Source of the DNA: Parahaliea mediterranea
Lineage (GTDB): Bacteria > Pseudomonadota > Gammaproteobacteria > Pseudomonadales > Halieaceae
Assembly (NCBI RefSeq): GCF_017255185.1
Contig: NZ_JAFKCZ010000007.1
Coordinates: 1-64,000 of the forward strand
Reading direction: 5' to 3'
Length of the DNA stretch: 64,000 nucleotides
The position numbers were made by a program, and so were the translations under genes. Shown here piece by piece: positions 1 through 9,377 of the stretch. Under the pieces are notes generated by a model that was not told the origin of the DNA, did no database searches, and saw only the letters and a program-made list of their open reading frames with translations. How positions within the stretch are numbered: the stretch's first letter is position 1; each line of letters opens with the position of its first letter.

Positions 1-120
1 GGTCAGTTGTGGGCACAACTCAACCTCAAGAGATAGCATGAGCCTTTCTATTCGTAACAGGCAGAGCCTGCCACTCATGACCACGTCCGTAGGACGTGGT
101 TTCCCACGCTTAAATGAATG
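1..120 (+). mobile_element. Possible right end of an IS200/IS605-type element (TnpB 3' end plus hairpin)
   Basis: In frame from base 3 the first bases read as a short open tail ending in TGA at 39-41 (residues SVVGTTQPQEIA), which could be the C-terminal tail of a TnpB-like protein whose body lies outside the window. It is followed by a strong hairpin at 81-99 (CCACGTCC, loop GTA, GGACGTGG) and then TTTCCC. A compact hairpin shortly after a tnpB stop is typical of IS200/IS605 right ends, where the omega RNA is also encoded. The assignment is inference from pattern. The alternative is the 3' end of an unrelated gene followed by its terminator. Confidence 0.35.
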
Positions 121-139
121 ACCCGAAAAGAGGGGCAGG

Positions 140-300
140 CCCTCCGCCCTACAGGGCACCCCCCCCTGTAGGGTCGAATTCATTCGACCGAGCGGAGTTG
201 GCGGAATGAATTCCGCCCTACAGGGCACGCGCCCCCGATGTCCCCAATGTCCCCAATGTCCCCAATGTCCCCAATGTAGGGTCGAATTCATTCGACCACC
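140..300. repeat. REP-like palindromic elements, short cluster
   Basis: One complete element runs from CTGTAGGG at 166-173 to CCCTACAG at 216-223. It contains the inner palindromes GTCGAATTCATTCGAC and GCGGAATGAATTCCGC. Partial copies lie at about 145-156 and from 277 to 297. The same core (TGTAGGGTCGAATTCATTCGACC) builds the arrays at 17186-17700 and 28833-29216, so this is a dispersed family in this genome. The structure resembles REP/BIME elements moved by RAYT transposases. No RAYT gene is in the window. Confidence 0.8.
232..276. repeat. 9-bp tandem repeat
   Basis: Four perfect copies of TCCCCAATG (241-276) follow one imperfect copy (CCCCCGATG, 232-240). They join two REP-like elements. 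The repeat is probably a slippage product. No coding role is seen. Confidence 0.85.
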
Positions 301-440
301 CGGCCGCCCGGCCGGGTCGCGCGCGACAAACGCCGGGGCCTGCGCTAGACTCGATGGCATGGGCCAGCTGCGCGTCGAACCGAGGGTTCGCGGGCCGGCG
401 AGCACCACACTCTGACGCAACAATTTCACGGGGAAGCCAG

Positions 441-836
441 ATGGAATACAACCCAGAGGTGCACAGCATCAAGTGTCCCAAGTGCGGGCATGGCATGGAA
501 GAAATCGGCTATGGCGGTGTGACTATCGATCGCTGCACCAACTGTCTCGGCCTGTGGTTCGACACCGGCGAGGCCGAGGAGTTGAAGAAAAAATGGATGG
601 GGGACGCGCTGGACTCCGGCAGGGCGGATGAAGGCAAGAAGTGGGACACCGTGGAGGACATCGCCTGCCCCCGCTGTGGCAAGGACATGGATAAAACCTC
701 CGATCCCAAGCAGTCCCACATCTGGTACGAGGTCTGCAACGAACACGGCATGTTCATGGATGCCGGTGAGTTCACCGACTACAAGCACGAAACCCTGGCC
801 GACCGCTTCCGCAGCCTGATCAAGGGCAGCCGCTAG
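441..836 (+). CDS. Zinc-ribbon protein (zf-TFIIB-like)
   Basis: A 131-residue soluble protein with no signal peptide. The N-terminal half has a zinc ribbon of the TFIIB type: CPKC near residue 13 and CTNC near residue 34, followed by LGLWFDTGEAEEL, a tail characteristic of the zf-TFIIB family (PF13453). A second, degenerate ribbon-like unit follows (CPRC near residue 75, then a single Cys before NEHGMFMDAGEF). The ATG at 441 is preceded by GGGGAAG and gives a protein starting just before the first ribbon; an upstream start at 354 would add REP-adjacent sequence. The family is common but its function is unknown; metal binding is expected. It stands alone, upstream of the sugar symporter. Confidence 0.85.
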   Translation: MEYNPEVHSIKCPKCGHGMEEIGYGGVTIDRCTNCLGLWFDTGEAEELKKKWMGDALDSGRADEGKKWDTVEDIACPRCGKDMDKTSDPKQSHIWYEVCNEHGMFMDAGEFTDYKHETLADRFRSLIKGSR

Positions 837-851
837 CGCGGCGGCCGTAAA

Positions 852-873
852 GCACCGGCGCGCGCGCCGGTGC
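852..873. terminator. GC-rich palindrome after the zinc-ribbon gene
   Basis: A perfect 22-bp palindrome (arm GCACCGGCGCG) sits 15 bp after the stop codon at 836. There is no T-run on either side, so an intrinsic terminator is only possible, not shown. Confidence 0.3.
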
Positions 874-986
874 CGGGCATTGTTCAGGCTGCGTTCAGGC
901 CCTCCCCCCACCATCGGGCCAGCGCAATCCCACTGACTCCATAATAAACGCGGTCGCGGTGGCGACCGACGAGGCGGAGTACCTCC

Positions 987-2417
987 ATGACAGGACCGGG
1001 CAGCCGCCTGCTCTATGGCGTTGGCGGCATCGTTTACGCGGCCAAGGAGGCCGCCTACACCGCCTTCGTACTGCTGTTCTATACCCAGGTGCTGGGACTC
1101 AGCGGCACCGTCACCGGCACCATTATCGCCACCAGCCTGGTGTGGGACAGCATCTCCGACCCCTTGGTCGGCTCGCTCTCCGACCGCCTGCGCAGCCGCT
1201 GGGGCCGCCGCTTCCCCTTCATGGTATTCAGCATCCTGCCCCTGGGACTGGGTTTCATCGGCCTGTTCGCGCCACCCGCGGCGGTGGTCGCCGACCACGC
1301 CCTGCTGGCGGGGTGGCTGCTGTTCTGGTCGCTGTGGGTGCGCACCTTCGTCACCACCTTCGCCATTCCCCACCTGGCGCTGTCGGCGGAAATCACCCGC
1401 GACTACCACGAGCGCAGCCAGGTACTCGGGGCGCGCCTGGCCTGCATGTTCCTGTTCGCGGTATTGCTGCCCGCGGCGGGACTGCTGTTGATCTTTCCCA
1501 CCGTAAACGGCGGCGACGGCCGCTTCGACGCGGCCAACTACCCCTGGTACGGCGTGCTGAGTTGCGCCGTGGCCTGGACCGCCGCCATCGCCTGCACCCT
1601 GGGCGCGCGCCGCTATATCCGCTCCTCGCGCGACGCCCCGGAGCCGCCCGGCGACAACGCCTCCCCCGCGGCCCTGGTCCGCGACCTGCTGCGCACCCTG
1701 GGCAACAAGACCTTTCGCATCGTCATCGCCTACGAATTCGCCTGCATGGTCGCCTACGGCACCATTGTCAGCCTGAACATGCTGGTGTGGACCTACTTCT
1801 GGGAGTTCTCCCCGGAGGAGTCCTCCATCGTCCTGTCGCTGCCCAGCCTGCTGGCCATCGTCCTGGTCATGGCGAGCCTCAAGTCCCTGAGCCGCCGCTT
1901 CCCCAAGCACCGGCTGATACAGCTCTCCCTCGTCGGCATGTTCCTCAATTGCCTGTGGCTGTACCCGCTGAAGCTGGCCGGCCTGCTGCCGGACAACGAC
2001 CACACGCTGGTGTTCGCGCTGAACTTCCTGTTCATGCTGGTGTTCATGTACTGCTTCCTGTTGCGCAGCATCTGCACCCAGTCGGTGGTGGCCGACCTCA
2101 CCGACGAGCACGAACTGGCCTGCGGCCTGCGCCAGGAGGCCAGCTTTTTCTCGATGACCAACCTGATGAACAAGACCGCCACGGTGATCGGCCCGTTCTA
2201 CGGCGGCCTCGCCCTGGACGCGATCGGCCTGCACGCCGGCATGCTGCCGGGACAGGTGCCCGCGGCCACCGTCGAGGGGCTGGGCTACGCCCTGGGCCTG
2301 GGGGTGCTGCCGCCGCTGCTGGTATCCCTCGTGCTGTCGCTGAAGATTTCCATGAGCGAGGACAAGGTCAGGGCCATCCAGCGCGCCATCGGCCAGCGCG
2401 CCGCGGACAGCGCCTGA
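987..2417 (+). CDS. MFS transporter of the GPH (glycoside-pentoside-hexuronide):cation symporter type
   Basis: A 476-residue integral membrane protein with about 12 hydrophobic segments. The N-terminal part has the MelB-like signature of the GPH family: a conserved Asp-Pro near TM2 (WDSISDPLVGSLSDR, about residues 52-66) followed by SRWGRRFPFM. Family members import sugars or related compounds with Na+ or H+. The substrate cannot be read from sequence, and no glycosidase or sugar kinase is adjacent, although glk and pyk occur far downstream. The ATG at 987 follows a purine-rich GGCGGAGTACC. The length fits the family (450-500 residues). It lies 76 bp ahead of the DAHP synthase on the same strand. 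Confidence 0.87.
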   Translation: MTGPGSRLLYGVGGIVYAAKEAAYTAFVLLFYTQVLGLSGTVTGTIIATSLVWDSISDPLVGSLSDRLRSRWGRRFPFMVFSILPLGLGFIGLFAPPAAVVADHALLAGWLLFWSLWVRTFVTTFAIPHLALSAEITRDYHERSQVLGARLACMFLFAVLLPAAGLLLIFPTVNGGDGRFDAANYPWYGVLSCAVAWTAAIACTLGARRYIRSSRDAPEPPGDNASPAALVRDLLRTLGNKTFRIVIAYEFACMVAYGTIVSLNMLVWTYFWEFSPEESSIVLSLPSLLAIVLVMASLKSLSRRFPKHRLIQLSLVGMFLNCLWLYPLKLAGLLPDNDHTLVFALNFLFMLVFMYCFLLRSICTQSVVADLTDEHELACGLRQEASFFSMTNLMNKTATVIGPFYGGLALDAIGLHAGMLPGQVPAATVEGLGYALGLGVLPPLLVSLVLSLKISMSEDKVRAIQRAIGQRAADSA

Positions 2418-2493
2418 ACTGGGTCCGCGCACTTGCCCGGCACAAGCCCGGCGCGCGACAATAGCCGGCCCGCAACCCACTCCCGGCAAGGGC

Positions 2494-3549
2494 ATGACCG
2501 AACGCACCGACGACATACGCATCAGCCGCGCGCAGCCGCTGATCACCCCCTGGATCCTGCAGGAAGAACTCCCCCTGGGCGATGCACAGGCGGCGGCGAT
2601 CGCCGCCGCCCGCCGCGACATTGAAGCCATCCTGGCGGGGGACGACCCGCGCCTGCTGGTGATCGTCGGCCCCTGTTCGGTGCACGATCCCGAGGCCCTG
2701 CTGGACTACGCCCGGCAACTGCAAAGCCTGTGCGAACCGCTGGCGGACGCGATACTCCCGGTACTGCGGGTCTACTTCGAGAAACCGCGGACGGTGGTGG
2801 GCTGGAAGGGGCTGATCAACGACCCGGACCTGGACGACAGCTTCCACATCAACCGCGGACTGCACCTGGCGCGCAAGGTGTTGCTGGATGTGGCGGCGCT
2901 GGGACTGCCCGCGGCCAGCGAGTTCCTCGACACCACCTTCGGCCAGTACTACGCCGACCTGGTGAGCTTCGGCGCCATTGGCGCCCGCACCGTGGAGAGC
3001 CAGGTGCACCGCGAGCTGGCCTCGGGCCTGTCGATGCCCGTGGGCTTCAAGAACGGCACCACCGGCCAGGTGGACGTGGCCATCGACGCCATTCGCAGCG
3101 CCCGCCACAGTCACTGGTTCCCCTCGCTGACCAAGGAGGGCACCCCCGCCATCCTGCGTTCCAGCGGCAACCCCCACTGCCACCTGATTCTCCGCGGCGG
3201 CAGGGACACCGGGCCCAACTACCATCCGCAGGCGGTACAGGCCGCCGCCGAGGCCCTGGCGGCGCACCGGCTGCCGGCCTCGCTGATCGTGGATTGCAGT
3301 CACGGCAACAGCGACAAGGACCCGGCGCGCCAGGCCCAGGTGCTGTCCAGCCTCTGCGACCAGATCGAACAGGGCCAGCGGGCGATTCGCGGGGTGATGC
3401 TGGAGAGCCACCTGGTGAGCGGCAACCAGCCGATGGCGGCGCGGGAGGCCCTGGCCTACGGCCAGAGCATCACCGACGCCTGTCTGTCGCTGGCCGACAC
3501 CGCGCCGCTGCTGGAGCAACTCGCGGCCACGGCGCGTCGCTGCCGCTGA
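2494..3549 (+). CDS. 3-deoxy-7-phosphoheptulonate synthase, class I (DAHP synthase)
   Basis: A 351-residue cytoplasmic enzyme that condenses phosphoenolpyruvate and erythrose 4-phosphate, the first step of the shikimate pathway. Class I (AroF/AroG/AroH) motifs are present: GPCSVHD near residue 50, RVYFEKPRTVVGWKG near 91-105, GARTVESQ near 166-173 and a KNGT loop. These hold the PEP-binding Arg/Lys residues and the metal-binding Cys and His. Which isozyme this is (Tyr-, Phe- or Trp-regulated) cannot be settled without alignment, so no symbol is given. ATG at 2494; E. coli isozymes are about 350 residues. The stop directly abuts the stop of the convergent DUF481 gene (3550). Confidence 0.95.
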   Translation: MTERTDDIRISRAQPLITPWILQEELPLGDAQAAAIAAARRDIEAILAGDDPRLLVIVGPCSVHDPEALLDYARQLQSLCEPLADAILPVLRVYFEKPRTVVGWKGLINDPDLDDSFHINRGLHLARKVLLDVAALGLPAASEFLDTTFGQYYADLVSFGAIGARTVESQVHRELASGLSMPVGFKNGTTGQVDVAIDAIRSARHSHWFPSLTKEGTPAILRSSGNPHCHLILRGGRDTGPNYHPQAVQAAAEALAAHRLPASLIVDCSHGNSDKDPARQAQVLSSLCDQIEQGQRAIRGVMLESHLVSGNQPMAAREALAYGQSITDACLSLADTAPLLEQLAATARRCR

Positions 3550-4608
3550 CTACCAGGTGTAGCCGAGGCGGAAGCGGTAGGTCTGGTCGACTTCCTCGAC
3601 GTCCGCGGGCACGCCGCTGTCGTACTCGATCAACACTTCGGCGGCGGCCTCGATGCTGAACATCAGCGGGAAGGCCAGGCCGAAGGTGGTATTCATGATC
3701 AGGTCGCCGGCGTCGTCGAGGTTGAGGATGCCGTTGTGATCCAGGTACAGGCGTGAATCCCCCCCGAGCACATTGCTGGTGGCATTGACCGTCCAGTTGA
3801 GACCGGGGTATTCCTTGTCATCGGCGACGATGAAGTTCTCGTTCACGTACACCGCGCCGGCCTCGGCGGAGAGGGTCAGCTTCGGCTCCTCGTAGAACTG
3901 GTGACCGATGTAGGGACCGACGTAGTAGCGCAGGTCGAGGTCGGCGAAATCGTCCGCCTCGGCGGCGGCGTTGATGCCGGTGTACCAGGTCGGGTCTTCC
4001 AGGAAATAGTCGTACTTGGCGATGGCCTTCCAGTTCTCGGCATTCTTGACGCCGTTGGCCTCGTCCACCTCCCCGTTCATTTTGGTGGTAAAGCGGTCCC
4101 GCAGGCTGCGCCACACCGACTCCAGGCGGTAGTCGAACTCCTCGGTGTCGGTATTGCCCTGCTCGATGGTCAGCGCGGCGCTGACCAGGCCCGTCCACTT
4201 GTAGCCGTCACCCAGCTCCCAGGGCTCGGGGTTGACCACCAGCAAATTCGCCAGGGGGTAGCGGGTCTCCGGGGCGAGGCCGGGGGGCAGCAGCAGCTCG
4301 TCGTCGCGCACCACGATGGGCTGGTTCTGCACCACGATGCCGTCTTCCAGCTGCATCACCACGGGCTCGTGGGTCGACATGGCGGCCACCTGGTCCTGCT
4401 GGATGCTCAGGGTGCCGGCAAACTCCGTCTCCACGGTGATCACCCCGGCGCGGGTGTCGGTCACCGTGCCGATGATGCGCGAGCCGTTCTTCAGGGTAAT
4501 CTCGTCCGACGGCTGCTGGCCGCCCTCCGCGGCGCCGGCCAGCGCCACGTGCGCGGCCAGCAGGCTGGCGGCGCACAGCGACGCCGGCTTGAAGTTTTTT
4601 CCTAGCAT
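3550..4608 (-). CDS. DUF481 family outer-membrane protein (YdiY-like)
   Basis: A 352-residue exported protein with an N-terminal signal peptide (about residues 1-30, ending near ALAGAAEG). A small LKNGSRIIGTVTD segment follows (about 35-75), resembling the SH3/LSM-like start seen in many DUF481 proteins. The DUF481 beta-barrel-like part runs from about residue 140 to the C-terminal aromatic residue W, as in outer-membrane barrels. Alternating hydrophobic strands end in RFRLGYTW. The ATG at 4608 is chosen because it begins the signal peptide and follows AAGGTAGGGAAT. A longer reading frame to 4815 adds implausible sequence. Function unknown. Confidence 0.88.
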   Translation of the reverse strand: MLGKNFKPASLCAASLLAAHVALAGAAEGGQQPSDEITLKNGSRIIGTVTDTRAGVITVETEFAGTLSIQQDQVAAMSTHEPVVMQLEDGIVVQNQPIVVRDDELLLPPGLAPETRYPLANLLVVNPEPWELGDGYKWTGLVSAALTIEQGNTDTEEFDYRLESVWRSLRDRFTTKMNGEVDEANGVKNAENWKAIAKYDYFLEDPTWYTGINAAAEADDFADLDLRYYVGPYIGHQFYEEPKLTLSAEAGAVYVNENFIVADDKEYPGLNWTVNATSNVLGGDSRLYLDHNGILNLDDAGDLIMNTTFGLAFPLMFSIEAAAEVLIEYDSGVPADVEEVDQTYRFRLGYTW

Positions 4609-4750
4609 ATTCCCTACCTTTTTCTCTGCCACGGTCGCTAGCGAGGACACGGGCGATCCAGTCCCGGGCGCACCAATCGAGGGCGGCCCATCCAAAGCGG
4701 CGACACCATACCCGATACCGGGGCCCCGCCAAACCCAACTATTACCGCGA

Positions 4751-5569
4751 TTACCCCACCGCGGCGCCCTGGGCCAGGACCTCCACCGGGTCGCCCCGGC
4801 GCAGCTCCCCCCCACCCTGGTATAGCAGATTCTGGCCGAACAGAATCTGCCGCTCGAAGCGGCGGAAATCCGCCAGGGCGCGATTGATATAGGGGTCCCG
4901 CTCTCCAGTGGCCTGATCGATGGAGGGAATCGCGCAGCGGCTGCAGGCCTTGACCACGTCCATCTCCACCGCGCCGATGCGGATGCGCGACCAGCCGTCC
5001 TCGGCGAAAGGCTCGCAACCGGAGACTACGAGATTGGGGCGAAATCGGTTCATCGACACTTCGTGGGGCAGGCGCTCGTTCAAGGCCCCCAGGGAAGCCT
5101 CGGATATCAGCAGCAGGGGAAAGCCGTCGGCGAAGGACACCGTTTCCCCCCTTCTGGCGTAATCCGGGTCCACCGCGCGCCGGCTCTCCCCGGGCATGTA
5201 CACCAGCCGGCATTCGGTCGCCAACACCTCGCTCAGCCAGGCGGCCGCGCCATCGCCGGCATCCACCGCGTTGACGCGGTCGTCCCACACCGTGACCTCG
5301 GCGAAAGGCGCGCCGGGGCCCGGCACCGCCACGCCGCACTCGGTGTCCCCGAGGGACAGCAACAGCCCGCCCCCGGGCAATTGGCTCACCCGCACCAGCG
5401 CCATGCGCGCCAGCTCGCGCTGGCTGAGAAAACGGCCGGTTCCGTCCACCACCATCCAGCGGCGGTCGCCGCGGGGGCCGAAACGGTCCAGGCTGACCCC
5501 TTCCAGGTCGATACCCGCGCAAGACTTAACCGGGTAGATGTGGATCGCGCTCAAGCTAATCTCAGTCAT
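4751..5569 (-). CDS. MOSC domain protein (YcbX/mARC-like)
   Basis: A 272-residue protein with an N-terminal MOSC beta-barrel domain (starting IHIYPVKSCAGI, about residues 7-18; about 1-120) and a MOSC domain (about 130-270). The invariant cysteine region reads KACSRCAIPSID, matching the molybdenum-cofactor-binding Cys of YcbX and mARC proteins. These enzymes reduce N-hydroxylated compounds. No C-terminal 2Fe-2S domain is present, so an external electron donor would be needed. The ATG at 5569 follows AAGGAGTTCTCCAAC, better than the upstream start at 5605. The start overlaps the 3' end of the upstream beta-lactamase-fold gene by 8 bp, so the two are probably co-translated. Confidence 0.9.
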   Translation of the reverse strand: MTEISLSAIHIYPVKSCAGIDLEGVSLDRFGPRGDRRWMVVDGTGRFLSQRELARMALVRVSQLPGGGLLLSLGDTECGVAVPGPGAPFAEVTVWDDRVNAVDAGDGAAAWLSEVLATECRLVYMPGESRRAVDPDYARRGETVSFADGFPLLLISEASLGALNERLPHEVSMNRFRPNLVVSGCEPFAEDGWSRIRIGAVEMDVVKACSRCAIPSIDQATGERDPYINRALADFRRFERQILFGQNLLYQGGGELRRGDPVEVLAQGAAVG

Positions 5570-6923
5570 GTTGGAGAACTCCTTCGTTATCGGTCGCCAG
5601 TGCATTCGCGACGGCCGCCAACAGCTCGGCGAGACCGCTGTCGACGCCGTCCGCGGTCAGCCCCAGGCGAACCACCACTGTTTCCTGTTCGGGCAGTACC
5701 ACCACCGCCTGGCCGCTGTTGCCCGACGCAAAGAACAGGGTATCGGGCAATGCCGGAAAGGCCACTCCGGCCGTGTTGAGCCAGAAGCCGCGGCCGTAGG
5801 CGCCATCGGCGGCGGCACTTCGCGGTCGCACCGCGGCCCGCTGCCAGTCCCGCCCCAGCACCGGGCTGCGACCGTGCCAGGCATCGAGCCACAGCTGCCC
5901 CACCCCGAGCCAGTCCCGGGCCGTCATAAACGCGTAGGAGGACCCCACCTGAACACCGGAGGCGTCGGCTTCCGCCACCAGCGAATGCAGGCCCAGCGGC
6001 CCGGCAAATTCGCGCCGCAGCCAGGTGGTATACGGCGTGTCACCCAGCGACTGCTGCCAGACGAGCGCGGCGAGGTTGGTGTCGCCGCTGGAATAGCTGA
6101 AGCGCTCACCGGGGCCGACGGCCTGGCCGGTGGCCGGGGCGGCGGCCCACATGGCCTCGCTGCGGTACAGCATCCGCGTGGCGTCGCCCCCGGGCAGATA
6201 GGTCTCCTCGAAATCCAGGCCGCTTTCCATATGCAGCAAGTGTCCCAGGTTGAGGCCCGGGTCCACGGCAGGCGCCAGCGCATCGCCGCCCGGCGCCCGC
6301 GCCAGCGCGGCCCGCACGGGCTGATCAAGAGTCAGCTGGCCGCGCGCCACCTGCATACCCACCCAGGTCGCCATCAGGCTCTTGTTCATCGACCAGCCCT
6401 GCAGTGGCATGTCGGGCGACACCGGCGGGAGATAGCGTTCGGCAATCAGGCTGCCGCGACGGGATACCAGCACCGCCAGGGTGTTGCGTCCGCCGCCAGC
6501 GGGTTCGGCAAAGGCCTGGTCCAGGGCCGCCTCGAGGGCGCGCGGAGCCACCACCGGGGCCGAGGGCCTCCGCGCCGCGGCGCGTGGCGTGGCGGCTTCG
6601 CCCCGCGATTTGTGCAGGCTGCAACCGCGTCCCGGGGCATAGCTGGCGCGGGCGGTGACGCCGAGGAAGGTGCTGCTCACCCCCGTTCGCTGCGGCGTTA
6701 TCCCGCCGCGCAGCCGGTCACGCAACGGCCCGAGGATCGCCATGCGCGGCGCCACGTCCCGCTCCCAGATAAAATCCGCGGGCAGGCCCGACACCAGCAG
6801 CCCGGAGCAGGTCTGCTTGGCGGTATAACCCACGGCGACCTCGAGCGCCGGGCGCAGCAGCACCCAGGCCAGCGCCACCAGGCCGATGAGTACCAGCGAA
6901 ACGATAAGCGTGGCTCGCTTCAT
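5562..6923 (-). CDS. Serine hydrolase, beta-lactamase/penicillin-binding fold
   Basis: A 453-residue protein with one N-terminal membrane anchor or signal segment (about residues 4-25) and a class C beta-lactamase-like domain from about residue 125. The catalytic SxxK motif is SMNK (Ser178, Lys181) in the context GWSMNKS. The YxN-like element is YSS at about 277. Such proteins are mostly esterases or peptidases of the AmpC/EstB superfamily rather than resistance enzymes. ATG 6923 is preceded by GGAAGGACAGGC. The region between the anchor and the catalytic domain (about 30-125) matches nothing I recognise. Periplasmic, membrane-attached location is inferred. Confidence 0.85.
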   Translation of the reverse strand: MKRATLIVSLVLIGLVALAWVLLRPALEVAVGYTAKQTCSGLLVSGLPADFIWERDVAPRMAILGPLRDRLRGGITPQRTGVSSTFLGVTARASYAPGRGCSLHKSRGEAATPRAAARRPSAPVVAPRALEAALDQAFAEPAGGGRNTLAVLVSRRGSLIAERYLPPVSPDMPLQGWSMNKSLMATWVGMQVARGQLTLDQPVRAALARAPGGDALAPAVDPGLNLGHLLHMESGLDFEETYLPGGDATRMLYRSEAMWAAAPATGQAVGPGERFSYSSGDTNLAALVWQQSLGDTPYTTWLRREFAGPLGLHSLVAEADASGVQVGSSYAFMTARDWLGVGQLWLDAWHGRSPVLGRDWQRAAVRPRSAAADGAYGRGFWLNTAGVAFPALPDTLFFASGNSGQAVVVLPEQETVVVRLGLTADGVDSGLAELLAAVANALATDNEGVLQHD

Positions 6924-7081
6924 GCCTGTCCTTCCAGGTGTGGGCGGACCATGATACCCGGCCGGCGCGACAGCGCCCACCACACCGGGTGCGGTTGCCG
7001 CTATTGGCGCCGGCCCTGGGCTGCTACACTCTTCGACATTTGCGCATCACCCCGCAAGCTCACGACTGGAGGACTTCATCA

Positions 7082-8440
7082 ATGTCAGCCCTGGATTACG
7101 ATCTGTTTGTTATTGGCGCCGGCTCCGGCGGGGTGCGGGCAGCGCGCATGGCCGCGGGCTTCGGCGCCCGGGTGGCCGTCGCCGAGGATCGCTACATGGG
7201 GGGCACCTGCGTCAATGTGGGCTGCGTGCCGAAAAAACTGTACGTCTACGCCTCGGAATACGGCAAGGCCTTCGAGGACGCCCGCGGTTTCGGCTGGGAC
7301 AGCCAGCGGCCCGCTTTCGACTGGGCCACCCTGCGCGACAACAAGAAGACCGAGATCGGACGGCTGAACGCCATCTACGAGCGCCTGCTGGACGGCGCCG
7401 ATGTCGATGTGATCGACGGCCGGGCGCGCATCGTCGAGGCCAACACCGTGGCCGTCGGGGACCGGCGCTTCACCGCCCGCAAGATCCTGATCGCCACCGG
7501 CGGCTGGCCCTATATTCCCGAGTTCCCGGGGCGCGAACACGCCATCACCTCCAATGAAATCTTCGATCTCGAGGAGTTTCCCGAGCGCCTGGTGGTGGTG
7601 GGCGGCGGCTATATCGCGGTGGAATTCGCCGGCATCTTCAACGGCCTCGGCTCGCGCGTCACCCAGCTGTACCGGGGCCCGCTGTTCCTGCGCGGCTTCG
7701 ACCCGGACGTGCGCGCCCACGCCGCCCGGGAAATCGCCAACACCGGCGTGGACCTGCGCTTTGAGGTCAATGTGGAATCCATCAGCCGCGAATCGACGGG
7801 CCTGCGCCTGACCCTGACCGACGGCAGCACCCTGGAAGCGGACTGCGTACTCTACGCCACCGGCCGCAAGGCCCACCTGCAGGACCTGGGGCTGGAGAAC
7901 GTCAGCGTGGAACTGACCGAGAGCGGCCATATCGCGGTCGAGGAACACTACAGCACCAGCGAACCGGACATATTCGCCCTGGGAGACGTTACCGGCGGCA
8001 TGGAACTGACCCCGGTGGCCCTGGAAGAGGGCATGGCTTTCGCCCGCCGCCAGTTCGGCGACATGGACCAGCCGGTCAGCTACGAATACATACCCACCGC
8101 CGTGTTCAGCCAGCCCAATATCGGCACCGTGGGTTATACCGAGGACGAGGCCCACGCCCGCTTCGGGCACCTGCGCATCTACAAGTCGACCTTCAAACCG
8201 ATGAAGCACACCATCAGCGGCCGCGAGGAGCGCTCCTTCATGAAGCTCATCGTGGACGACGCCTCCGACCGGGTGGTGGGCGCGCACATGGTCGGGCCCG
8301 ACGCCGGCGAGATCATGCAGGGCTTCGCCGTGGCCATGCGCGCCGGCGCCACCAAGGCCATGTTCGATGCCACGGTGGGCATCCACCCCACCGCCGCGGA
8401 GGAATTCGTCACCATGCGCGAGGTGTGGAACGCGGACTGA
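7082..8440 (+). CDS. gor: Glutathione-disulfide reductase
   Basis: A 452-residue FAD flavoenzyme that reduces glutathione disulfide with NADPH in the cytoplasm. The FAD-binding GxGxxG is GAGSGG (residues 12-17). The redox-active disulfide is CVNVGC (Cys43 and Cys48). The NADPH-binding fold begins at GGGYIAVE. The C-terminal catalytic motif GIHPTAAEE supplies His435 and Glu440. The length matches E. coli Gor (450). ATG 7082 follows GGAGGACTTCATCA. The ABC ATPase gene starts only 7 bp after the stop, so readthrough into that operon is likely although the functions are unrelated. Confidence 0.95.
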   Translation: MSALDYDLFVIGAGSGGVRAARMAAGFGARVAVAEDRYMGGTCVNVGCVPKKLYVYASEYGKAFEDARGFGWDSQRPAFDWATLRDNKKTEIGRLNAIYERLLDGADVDVIDGRARIVEANTVAVGDRRFTARKILIATGGWPYIPEFPGREHAITSNEIFDLEEFPERLVVVGGGYIAVEFAGIFNGLGSRVTQLYRGPLFLRGFDPDVRAHAAREIANTGVDLRFEVNVESISRESTGLRLTLTDGSTLEADCVLYATGRKAHLQDLGLENVSVELTESGHIAVEEHYSTSEPDIFALGDVTGGMELTPVALEEGMAFARRQFGDMDQPVSYEYIPTAVFSQPNIGTVGYTEDEAHARFGHLRIYKSTFKPMKHTISGREERSFMKLIVDDASDRVVGAHMVGPDAGEIMQGFAVAMRAGATKAMFDATVGIHPTAAEEFVTMREVWNAD

Positions 8441-8447
8441 CGACACG

Positions 8448-9377
8448 ATGATCGAGGCCCAATCCCTGACCCGCCGCTACGGCCCGGTGACCGCGGTCAA
8501 CCGGGTCAGTTTCCATATCGGCAACAACGGTGTGGTGGGATTGCTGGGCCACAACGGCGCCGGCAAAAGCACGGTGATGAAAATGCTCAGCGGCTACCTG
8601 GAACCCACCGCCGGCAGCCTGCGCGTGGCGGGGCGGGATTACGCCCACGGCTGCCGGGAAGTCCAGCGCTCGCTCGGCTACCTGCCGGAAAACCTGCCGC
8701 TGTACCCGGAAATGATGGTGGCGGACTACCTGGACTACGCCGCCACCTGCAAGGGCATCGGCCGCGACCAGCGCGCGCTGGCGGTCCGCGAGGCGATGCA
8801 GGCCACCGACATCGCCGGGCACATGCTAGCCAAAATCGCCACCCTGTCCCGCGGCCAACGCCAGCGGGTGGGTGTCGCCCAGGCCATACTGGGCAACCCG
8901 CGATTGCTGATCCTCGACGAACCCGGCAACGGCCTGGACCCGGAACAAACCGGGCATATGCGCGCGCTGATCAAGCGCCTGGCGCGGCGCGCCACGGTAC
9001 TGCTGTCCACGCATATCATGCAGGAGGTCGACGCGGTCTGCGACCGCGTGCTGATCCTGCACCAGGGGCGGCTGGCGCTGGATGCCACGCTCGAGGCCCT
9101 GCGCCACAGCGAGGCCCTGTCACTGCGGGTGAAAACCGCCTCCGAGCCCCTGCGCCACGCCCTGGAACTGGTGCCCGCCATCGCCAGCGTCGAGGCCCTG
9201 CCCAACTGCGACGAGTACCGCCTGCTATTGCGCCGCGACGAAGATCCCGACGACGCCTCGGCGGCCATCGCCCGGGTGGTCATCGAACAGGGCGCCGAAC
9301 TGTGCCAACTCCTGCCCTTGCAGCGGGACCTGGAGACCGTGTTCCGGGAAGCCACCGGCGGGAGCGCGGCGCCGTGA
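8448..9377 (+). CDS. ABC transporter ATP-binding protein, GldA-like
   Basis: A 309-residue ATPase. Walker A GHNGAGKST (residues 34-42), ABC signature LSRGQ (133-137), Walker B LLILDE (153-158) and the downstream H-loop His (LLSTHIM) are all intact. After the ATPase domain there is a C-terminal extension of about 90 residues as in CcmA/GldA/NatA-type exporters. The partner permease is encoded immediately downstream, with start and stop overlapping as GTGA. ATG 8448 is chosen by family length. The substrate is unknown. Confidence 0.92.
   Translation: MIEAQSLTRRYGPVTAVNRVSFHIGNNGVVGLLGHNGAGKSTVMKMLSGYLEPTAGSLRVAGRDYAHGCREVQRSLGYLPENLPLYPEMMVADYLDYAATCKGIGRDQRALAVREAMQATDIAGHMLAKIATLSRGQRQRVGVAQAILGNPRLLILDEPGNGLDPEQTGHMRALIKRLARRATVLLSTHIMQEVDAVCDRVLILHQGRLALDATLEALRHSEALSLRVKTASEPLRHALELVPAIASVEALPNCDEYRLLLRRDEDPDDASAAIARVVIEQGAELCQLLPLQRDLETVFREATGGSAAP

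Noticed and set aside
426-2630. 734-codon open frame on the minus strand
   Set aside because: It runs antisense through the zinc-ribbon and symporter genes, is very rich in Gly, Ala, Arg and Gln, and has no recognisable domain. It is a by-product of high GC content.
5562-6923. Beta-lactamase resistance gene
   Set aside because: It has the SxxK fold but lacks the tight KTG and YxN context of true class C enzymes. An esterase or peptidase is more likely.
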